Shown: piece after piece, positions 46,847 through 55,023 of the stretch | Layout: every line of letters starts with the position of its first letter | How positions within the stretch are numbered: the first letter of the stretch is position 1 | Source of the DNA: Devosia equisanguinis | GTDB lineage: Bacteria; Pseudomonadota; Alphaproteobacteria; Rhizobiales; Devosiaceae | NCBI RefSeq assembly: GCF_900631955.1 | Contig: NZ_UZWD01000007.1 | Location: 1-55,023 of the forward strand | Length of the DNA stretch: 55,023 nt | Direction: 5' to 3' | Program-made: the position numbers and the translations under genes | Notes under the pieces: generated by a model | The model's database searches: none | The model's input: the letters and a program-made list of their open reading frames with translations, nothing else | Told to the model about the DNA's origin: nothing

Positions 46847-46911
46847 CCTTATGCCCAGCAAATGCCCTTCAAACGGCCAATTTTCTTGGGGTTTCAGCCC
46901 CATTCCGATAG

Positions 46912-49401
<2,490 letters not shown>

Positions 49402-49505
49402 GTTCGTCGCGCCAGCGGCGTGCGACCTCTCTAGGCGCGCTTCAAGAGCGATCGCGGCTCAAGGCAGCGATCCGATAGTGCTTTGCGCCACGGCGAGGCT
49501 CCGTC

Positions 49506-49817
49506 CTAGATACACGCACTCACAAACGTCACCGGCAGGAACACCAATATGCCGGAGGCGAGGGCGGCGCGGTTGGCCCAGAGGGCGGCGCGTTGCAGGC
49601 TGGGGTCGGTGTTGACGCGCGGCTGCGGGGGACGAAAGGCAAGCCAGGCCAGCGGCAGATTGCTGAGGATGAAGCCAGCGACGAGGACCGGTCGGTGGGC
49701 GCTCCAGCCATAGGCGCAGCCCAGCGCCTGCAGCGCATAGAGCACAACGAAGGCCAGCGACCAGACGGTAAAGCCCGCCACCAGCAGCACCAGCGGATTG
49801 TCGAGCGCTTGTCTCAT
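49506..49817 (-). CDS. Small membrane protein of the oxidase operon
   Basis: A 103-residue protein with three predicted helices (about residues 8-31, 40-58 and 79-100). No family is recognised with confidence. It starts at an ATG overlapping the stop of the fused oxidase subunit I/III gene (ATGA), so it is very probably made with the oxidase and may fill the place of a subunit IV-type accessory protein. That role is inferred from position. Confidence 0.7.
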   Translation of the reverse strand: MRQALDNPLVLLVAGFTVWSLAFVVLYALQALGCAYGWSAHRPVLVAGFILSNLPLAWLAFRPPQPRVNTDPSLQRAALWANRAALASGILVFLPVTFVSACI

Positions 49818-52312
49818 GCCGCGCTCCCCACGCCGCTCAGCACCAATCCCATTCCAAGCGCCGCTGTGGTCACGGCAGCCCCATAGCCGCCCCACAGCCA
49901 GGCAAGGATCAATTCCGTCTGCCGGCTCGCCGACACAAAACCCTGGCTGGTGCGCCAGAGCGCGTGCAGCGAGAGAATGGCGGCAAGGCCCATGTGAAGC
50001 GCCGCATAGACCAGCAGCACGAAGATAACCGCGTCCCGCGCATGGCCCGTCGGGTCCGGGATTTGCGTCATGGCGTAAACCAGAGCCAGCCCGGACAGGA
50101 CTTGCGCCAGCCCTGCTGCCAGCGTGATCGGTGCGGCCGACGCTCCACCGGCAGTGGCCCGGCGGGCGAGCCCGGTCAGGACCGCACCCGTCACAGCCGC
50201 GACGAGCGCCAGGCCCATGGCAACGAGCGGAGCGGCGAAGGGCGCAACCCCCTGCCAGTTGGGCGCGACGACGAGCAGAAATAGCCCCCCGAACACCAGC
50301 GATGAGAAGAGCGTCGCATTCATCACCAGGGCAGTGCGATTGGCGAGCACGCTGACATTATGCGGGCTTTCGGCGTCGAGCGGGGCGGTTTCGCCCATGC
50401 CGATCTCGATCGGGCCGATATCGCGCTTTTGCCCGAGCGTGGCGGGCCAGAGCAGGAACAGTCCGAGTGTCACCAGCGCCGCAAACGGCGCCAGCCAATA
50501 TTGACCGAAAAGGAAGGCGAGAAAGAAGCTGCCGGTGGCCAAGGCGGTCCATAGCGGCAGGAAGGTGCGTTGCGGCAGGATGATCACCTGCTCGGCTGCC
50601 CCCGTCAGCATGTCGACGCCCAGCGTCTCCTGCCGGTTCTCGCGGGCAAAGCCGAGATAGCCGAAGCCGCCGGCCAGCACCGGCCCGATCTTGGCCGGCT
50701 CCAGCCCATCGGCGCGCTCGTCGATGCGGGGAATGGCGGCAAAGTTGTAGCTTGGCGGCGGGGTGGGCGTGGCCCATTCCAGCGTCTGCGCCCGCCAGGG
50801 ATCGCGGCGGAAGCGCTGGCCGAAGCGGAATTGCAGCACGAGATCGGCCAGCACCAGCGCAAAGCCCATGGTCAGCACGAACCCACCCACAGATGAGACC
50901 AGGTTGAGCCAGTCCCAGCCCCAGTTCGACGGATAGGTCGAAATGCGGCGCGGCATGCCCATGAGCCCGGTCAGGTGCATGAGGAAGAAGGTCATGTTGA
51001 AGCCGACAAAGATCAGCCAGAAGGCCGGGACCGACAGCCGGTAAAGGCTCTGCCGACCAGAAATGTGCGGCATCCAGTGATAGATGCCGGCCAGCATGGG
51101 AAAGACGAAGCCGCCCACCAGCACATAATGCAGATGTGCCACGACGAAATAGCTGTCATGGGCCTGGGTGTTGAACGGCACCATGGCCAGCATCACCCCG
51201 GTCAGCCCGCCAATGACGAAGACAAAGAAGAAGCCGAAGACATAAAGCATCGGCACGTCCCAGCGTGGTTTTCCCGAGGCCAGCGTGCCCAGCCAGACAA
51301 AGATCTGCACGGCCGTGGGCACAGCCACCAATGCGCTGGCGGCCGAGAAAAACGCCAGAGCCAGATGCGGAATGCCCACCGTAAACATGTGGTGCACCCA
51401 AAGCCCGAAGGACAGAAACCCCATGGCGACTATGGCAGCGATAACGGCGCGATAGCCCAGGATCTGCCGCTGCGCAAAGACTGGGATGATGGTCGAGAGC
51501 GCCCCGGCGGCGGGCAGGAAGATGATATAGACCTCCGGGTGCCCGAACAGCCAGAACAGGTGCTGCCAGAGCAGCGGATCGCCGCCGCGCGTCGGATCGA
51601 AAAAGGGCAGGTCGAAGGCGCGTTCGAGCTCGAGCAGGATGGAGCCCAGGATCAGCGGCGGAAAGCCGATGATCATCATCCCGGCGGTGACCAGCATATA
51701 CCAGCCGAACAGCGGCATGCGGTTGAGCGCCATGCCCGGGGCCCGCATCTTGAGGATGGAGACGAAAATCTCGATGGCGGCGGTGACGGCCGAGATTTCG
51801 ACAAAGGTAATGCCCAGGAGCCACACATCGGCATTGATCCCCGGCGTATAGGGCTTTGAGGACAGCGGGGAATACATGAACCAGCCGCCATTGGGCGCCA
51901 CCCCGGCCAGCATGGCCACGATCAGGATCGAGCCGCCGAACAGATAGCACCAGAAGCCGTAGGCGGTGAGGCGCGGAAAGGCCATGTCGCGCGCGCCCAG
52001 CATCTTGGGCAGCATGTAGATGGCAAAGCCCTCGAACATGGGAATGGCGAACAGGAACATCATCACCGTGCCATGCATGGTGAAGATCTGATTGTAGAGC
52101 TCGGGCCCGATAAAGGCGCTGTTGGGCGTCGCCAGCTGCGCCCGGATCAGCATGGAGAGCAGGCCCCCGATGGTGAAGAACACCAGGGCCACCACCATGA
52201 AGCGCTTGCCCAGCACGGTGTGATTGACGCTGGAGAGCCGGCCAATCCCCGGCGGCGTCATCCAGATGCGCTCGAGCTGCTTGTGCAGTCGGATGGGGGA
52301 AGGGGTGGTCAT
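49814..52312 (-). CDS. Heme-copper oxidase, fused subunits I and III (divergent)
   Basis: An 832-residue fusion. Residues ~35-530 are a heme-copper oxidase subunit I: haem a His in FTMHGTVM, CuB His and linked Tyr in FGHPEVYI, CuB His pair in WVHHMF, and haem a3/a His in VAHLHYV; MPRRIS is also kept. The rest is a divergent subunit III-like part with about eight helices. The K-channel Lys (VPTGxK in typical A-type enzymes) is Gln (VPTAVQIF, near residue 336). The D-channel Asp is kept (GARDMAFP), but the conserved Asn residues near it are not. A start seven codons earlier is less likely. Subunit II is encoded 168 bases upstream. Confidence 0.88.
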   Translation of the reverse strand: MTTPSPIRLHKQLERIWMTPPGIGRLSSVNHTVLGKRFMVVALVFFTIGGLLSMLIRAQLATPNSAFIGPELYNQIFTMHGTVMMFLFAIPMFEGFAIYMLPKMLGARDMAFPRLTAYGFWCYLFGGSILIVAMLAGVAPNGGWFMYSPLSSKPYTPGINADVWLLGITFVEISAVTAAIEIFVSILKMRAPGMALNRMPLFGWYMLVTAGMMIIGFPPLILGSILLELERAFDLPFFDPTRGGDPLLWQHLFWLFGHPEVYIIFLPAAGALSTIIPVFAQRQILGYRAVIAAIVAMGFLSFGLWVHHMFTVGIPHLALAFFSAASALVAVPTAVQIFVWLGTLASGKPRWDVPMLYVFGFFFVFVIGGLTGVMLAMVPFNTQAHDSYFVVAHLHYVLVGGFVFPMLAGIYHWMPHISGRQSLYRLSVPAFWLIFVGFNMTFFLMHLTGLMGMPRRISTYPSNWGWDWLNLVSSVGGFVLTMGFALVLADLVLQFRFGQRFRRDPWRAQTLEWATPTPPPSYNFAAIPRIDERADGLEPAKIGPVLAGGFGYLGFARENRQETLGVDMLTGAAEQVIILPQRTFLPLWTALATGSFFLAFLFGQYWLAPFAALVTLGLFLLWPATLGQKRDIGPIEIGMGETAPLDAESPHNVSVLANRTALVMNATLFSSLVFGGLFLLVVAPNWQGVAPFAAPLVAMGLALVAAVTGAVLTGLARRATAGGASAAPITLAAGLAQVLSGLALVYAMTQIPDPTGHARDAVIFVLLVYAALHMGLAAILSLHALWRTSQGFVSASRQTELILAWLWGGYGAAVTTAALGMGLVLSGVGSAA

Positions 52313-52353
52313 GTCAGATGCCCCGTGACGCATGAAATCGCCAAAAACACAGC

Positions 52354-52449
52354 GCCGCCCTCGGGCTTGACCCGAGGGACTGCAGAAGCGCCCGAATGGT
52401 AAAAATGTGCCCAGTGCAGAGTGGCCCTCGGGTCAGGCCCGAGGGCGGC
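52354..52449. repeat. Palindromic intergenic repeat (family A, copy 3)
   Basis: Arms 52354-52378 and 52425-52449 are inverted copies with one mismatch, each with the core CCTCGGG...CCCGAGG. It lies in the 168-bp gap between the subunit II gene and the fused subunit I/III gene. Confidence 0.85.
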
Positions 52450-52480
52450 ACTGTGTAGGGGATGGCGAGGGGACAAGAAC

Positions 52481-53236
52481 TCAAGGTGCATTTCCCTCCA
52501 TCAATGCCGCAAAGTCCTCGGGCGCATGCGCTTCGACGCGGAAAATCATGCTGTCATGTCCGATGCCGTTATATTCGGCGTTCTGTCCCCAATAGGTGCC
52601 GGCCGTGTCGACCTGCAGGCGGATGACATTGGTATGGCCGGGAATGGCGTCGATCTTGCCGCCGAGTCGGGGCACCCAGAAGGAATGGATGACATCGGCC
52701 GAGGTCACCGCGATATCCACGGGCACGCCCACCGGCAGATGCAGAACGGTGCTTGCACCCATGGCCGGCGCGTCGGGATAGGAAAACCGCCAATGCCATT
52801 GCCTGCCTTCGGCCTCGACCCGGTATTGCGCCGTGCCATGGGGCAGCAATTGCTCGCCCAGCACCAGGGCCGTGCCGGTCAGCAGCACGAGAACCGGGAT
52901 GGGCAATACCAGGCCGCCGCCGATGATCCACTGTGCCGGAGTGATGCGCTTGAGCGGGCCGCTGCGGCGCCAGACCAAAGCGAACAGCACCATGACCAGG
53001 GTGAAGAGCGCCGTCGCGCCGGCCAGCATGATCCACCACAGCGTCGCAAGATTGGCCGCGCGTGGACCCGCGGGATCGAGCGTCGAGAGCTCGCCGGTGC
53101 AACCGGCCAGCGCCAGCGGCGTTGCACACAGTGCAACGAATTTAAAACAGGGGGTGAAACGATGAGCGAAGCGTCGCGCGAAGCCGAACAGGTTGAGATT
53201 GCGCTGGAAGAGGGCCAGGAAGCCAGCACCACCCAT
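52481..53236 (-). CDS. Heme-copper oxidase subunit II lacking the CuA cysteines
   Basis: Subunit II of the same oxidase. Lipoprotein-type signal (ATPLALAGC), two helices (ANLATLWWIMLAGATALFTL and WIIGGGLVLPIPVLVLLTG) and a cupredoxin domain with RQWHWRFSYPD and DVIHSFWVPRLGGKIDAIPG. The CuA loop that should read GQCSELCG-x-GH reads GQNAEYNGIGHDSM: both Cys are Asn (AAC codons at plus 52580-52582 and 52568-52570), while the His and Met ligands remain. No haem c motif. The start is uncertain: the only ATG/GTG/TTG before the signal peptide that is close enough is used here, and it overlaps the divergent DUF2231 gene by 75 bases. Confidence 0.82.
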   Translation of the reverse strand: MGGAGFLALFQRNLNLFGFARRFAHRFTPCFKFVALCATPLALAGCTGELSTLDPAGPRAANLATLWWIMLAGATALFTLVMVLFALVWRRSGPLKRITPAQWIIGGGLVLPIPVLVLLTGTALVLGEQLLPHGTAQYRVEAEGRQWHWRFSYPDAPAMGASTVLHLPVGVPVDIAVTSADVIHSFWVPRLGGKIDAIPGHTNVIRLQVDTAGTYWGQNAEYNGIGHDSMIFRVEAHAPEDFAALMEGNAP

Positions 53237-53716
53237 CCCAATCCCCATATTCGCGAAGTGGCCGAACAGGATATCGGCTCGGCCATCGCCGTTGCCGGCC
53301 ACCCCATCCATGCCATGCTGGTGCATTTCCCGATCGCCTTCGTCATTTCGACGCTGGGGATCGACATGTTCTACTGGTTTACCGGTGATGCATTTTGGCT
53401 TGCGGTCGGCACCTGGTCGGCCGGCGCCGCCTTTGTCTTCGGCGTGCTGGCGGCGGTAGTCGGCACGGCCGAGCTGCTCGCAGTACCCGGCATACGCGTC
53501 CGCGTCGCCAGCTGGAACCACGCTATCGCGGCCATGGTCATGCTGGCTATTGTCGGCGCCAATGCCGGGCTGCGCCTGTTCTGGCCCGAAACGGTTCTGC
53601 CCAGCGGATTGATGCTGTCGGTGCTGTCCAGCATGGCGGCGGGTTTTGCGGGATGGCATGGCGGCAAGCTGATTTTCGATCATGGCGTCGGCCTCCTCAT
53701 TTCATCCAAGGGATGA
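53162..53716 (+). CDS. DUF2231 membrane protein
   Basis: A 184-residue protein: a hydrophilic N-terminus of about 45 residues, then the DUF2231 domain beginning GHPIHAMLVHFPIAFVIS, with four predicted helices. The ATG follows GGGGGTGAAACG, a strong ribosome site. Function unknown; conserved His residues at the membrane face could bind a metal or haem (inference). It lies opposite to the oxidase genes, overlapping the subunit II start at one end and the HemJ/CopD-like gene by 20 bases at the other. Confidence 0.87.
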   Translation: MSEASREAEQVEIALEEGQEASTTHPNPHIREVAEQDIGSAIAVAGHPIHAMLVHFPIAFVISTLGIDMFYWFTGDAFWLAVGTWSAGAAFVFGVLAAVVGTAELLAVPGIRVRVASWNHAIAAMVMLAIVGANAGLRLFWPETVLPSGLMLSVLSSMAAGFAGWHGGKLIFDHGVGLLISSKG

Positions 53717-54197
53717 AGGGGCCGGCAATCTCCCCCAGCCGGCCCGGCACGAAGAGGTTGGCGAACAGCGCCGGCCATTCGAGCCTTGGCTTGCCCAGCA
53801 CCAGCGCCAGGATGATGGTGACCACGGCGACCGTCAGTGTCACCACGCCGATCAGCCGCCACAGCGGATAGGCCCGGCCCGGCTCGAAGAGTTTCAAAAT
53901 CATCAGCCCGGAGAAGATGTGGATGCCGGTCAGCACGGCGACCGCCAGCAGCTTGGCCGAGAACCAGTTCTCATAAGTGCCCATCAGAAAGATCAGCGCC
54001 GTGCCTGTGCCTATGGCGATAAAGGCGGCGGGCGAGACGATGTTGACATAGAGAAAGCGCGCAAAGGCGTGTAGGCGATGCAGCGCCTCGTCCTCGAGCC
54101 CCCTGCGCTGCACATAAAGGAACGGCAGGGCGATGAGCCCGGCGGCCCAGAAGGCGATGGTGCCCACATGGATGAATTTGAGCCAGGTGACGATCAT
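53697..54197 (-). CDS. HemJ/CopD-like membrane protein
   Basis: A 166-residue protein with four predicted helices. The N-terminal MIVTWLKFIHVGTIAFWAAGLIALPFLYVQRR and the later NWFSAKLLAVAVLTGIHIFSG recall the HemJ (UPF0093) and CopD families, which share W-x-K-x2-H and a Lys before the third helix. It could act in haem or copper handling for the oxidase. Its start overlaps the stop of the ctaG-like gene (ATGA). Confidence 0.7.
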   Translation of the reverse strand: MIVTWLKFIHVGTIAFWAAGLIALPFLYVQRRGLEDEALHRLHAFARFLYVNIVSPAAFIAIGTGTALIFLMGTYENWFSAKLLAVAVLTGIHIFSGLMILKLFEPGRAYPLWRLIGVVTLTVAVVTIILALVLGKPRLEWPALFANLFVPGRLGEIAGPFIPWMK

Positions 54198-54946
54198 GAA
54201 GCCGCCGTCTGCCGGGAATCCAGGGCCGCAACCAGCCGCCAAAGGGCCAGCACCATAAGCGGCAGGTTCGCCGGCACCCACATGATCAGCCCGGCCAATT
54301 GCTGGTCATCCAGCGGCGAGAACCCATAGGCCAGCGTGCCGGAAAAATGCGGCACATAGAGCGGTGTGGGTGCAAAGACCAGCAGCGCCCCGAGCAGCCC
54401 CATCTGGATCGCGCTCGACAGAGCCGTCACCCCCGCCGGCAGCACCGATCCATTGCGGATGAGCCCGAGCCAGAGCCAGGTGAAGGTGCCCAAAAGGCTC
54501 AATTGCATGGCCCAGTAGATGCCGGGATGACTGAAAGCGGCGGTATAGAAATCCGGTGCATGCCAGAGCCAGAGCGCGATGGTCGAGAGGGCGAGGGGCG
54601 GCAGCAGCGGCAGCACCCGCCCCCAGCGCGGCGGCAGTGCCAGTGCCAGGAGCGGCGCCACCACCATGGCGAGCAGCACATGGTGCCCCACTCGCGCCGA
54701 GAACAGCGCCACGGTCAGCGCACAGAGCGGAGAGACGAACAGCACCGCCGCCAGTCCCCAGGCTCCGGCAAAAGCCGCCTTGCGGCCGATATCCGCAGAG
54801 CGCAGCAGCACCGCGCCAACCAGCGCCGTGAGCACCAGACCGGTGATCAGACCCGGCTCGAAATTCCACCGCCCCAGCAGTTCGGCGGGGCTTGGCGGGG
54901 AGCCGCAATAACTCATATCGAAGGAAAAGGCTGACGCTTGATCCAT
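54194..54946 (-). CDS. ctaG: Cytochrome c oxidase assembly factor, caa3-type CtaG
   Basis: A 250-residue polytopic protein of the caa3_CtaG family, linked in other bacteria to copper delivery or assembly of heme-copper oxidases. Family features: MSYCGSPPSPAELLGRWNFEP at the start, VGHHVLLAMVVAPLLALALP, WLWHAPDFYTAAF and the C-terminal DDQQLAGLIMWVPANL. About seven helices. It is the first gene of the oxidase locus in this window. Retention fits a need to build the CuB site even though CuA ligands are missing in subunit II. Confidence 0.88.
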   Translation of the reverse strand: MDQASAFSFDMSYCGSPPSPAELLGRWNFEPGLITGLVLTALVGAVLLRSADIGRKAAFAGAWGLAAVLFVSPLCALTVALFSARVGHHVLLAMVVAPLLALALPPRWGRVLPLLPPLALSTIALWLWHAPDFYTAAFSHPGIYWAMQLSLLGTFTWLWLGLIRNGSVLPAGVTALSSAIQMGLLGALLVFAPTPLYVPHFSGTLAYGFSPLDDQQLAGLIMWVPANLPLMVLALWRLVAALDSRQTAAS

Positions 54947-54988
54947 TTTCCGTTCCGTTTTTCCAAGACGCACAAGGCCTGCGGTTCC

Positions 54989-55023
54989 TGCTCTCCCTCC
55001 CCCTTGAGGGGAGGGCCGGGGAG
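54989..55023. repeat. Partial palindromic repeat at the window edge (family C-like)
   Basis: CTCCCTCCCCCTTGAGGGG followed by AGGGCCGGGGAG resembles the family C repeats at 33447 and 39131 and is cut by the end of the window. Confidence 0.45.

Overview
The window is high-GC DNA from an alphaproteobacterium, most likely Hyphomicrobiales and, from memory of its gene orders, Devosia or a close relative (family-level call is an inference). Signs are the Irr-type Fur regulator next to fabA-fabB, the addB-addA-trxA string, the trpF-trpB-trpA-accD order, the FYDLN-acid (TIGR02300) protein beside cmk-rpsA, rpsT-dnaA, mutS-glnD-murJ-trpS, and putative CtrA/CcrM-type sites. It looks like core chromosome: I see no integrase, transposase, prophage or CRISPR array.

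Layout. 0-9 kb (minus strand): nucleotidyltransferase-addB-addA-trxA, then accD. At 8.9-9.5 kb a HigBA-type toxin-antitoxin pair sits on the plus strand between accD and trpA. 9.5-16.3 kb (minus): trpA, trpB, trpF, lapA, ihfB, a GNAT gene, rpsA, cmk. 16.5-19.1 kb (plus): TIGR02300 gene, tRNA-Ala(GGC), a membrane alpha/beta hydrolase. 19-22 kb (minus): arylamine N-acetyltransferase, YdeI-like, DUF1697, ribokinase. 22-24.5 kb: irr divergent from fabA-fabB. 24.5-29.4 kb (minus): ubiE-ubiB, a lipoprotein, dut, DUF2259, MoeB-like. 29.5-49.4 kb (plus): mutM, rpsT, dnaA, mutS, glnD, murJ, trpS, usp, metY, dnaN, recF, gyrB. 49.5-55 kb (mostly minus): an unusual heme-copper oxidase locus (ctaG-like, HemJ/CopD-like, subunit II, fused subunits I/III, a small membrane protein) with a DUF2231 gene on the other strand.

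Most notable. (1) The oxidase subunit II has Asn in place of both CuA cysteines, subunit I has Gln in place of the K-channel lysine, and the bo3-type quinol-site residues are also absent, so its electron donor and proton route cannot be assigned from known rules. (2) trpB and trpA are separated by a 98-bp repeat-bearing insert flanked by an 18-bp direct repeat; the insert is spanned by a 39-codon ORF that overlaps trpB's stop and trpA's start by ATGA on both sides, so translational coupling could be kept. (3) The 0.8-kb gap before dnaA holds five GANTC sites in 154 bp next to a perfect CtrA 8-mer, at a place where gene orientation switches, which makes it a candidate cell-cycle control region or origin. 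(4) Several families of palindromic intergenic repeats occur, including a 76-bp structured unit in tandem before metY. Several clusters also lack members usually found in rhizobial relatives (aroA, sppA, fabI, coaBC).

Limits: all calls are by eye. Start codons are chosen from Shine-Dalgarno (SD) matches and overlaps; several (dnaA, mutS, irr, subunit II) remain uncertain and are marked.
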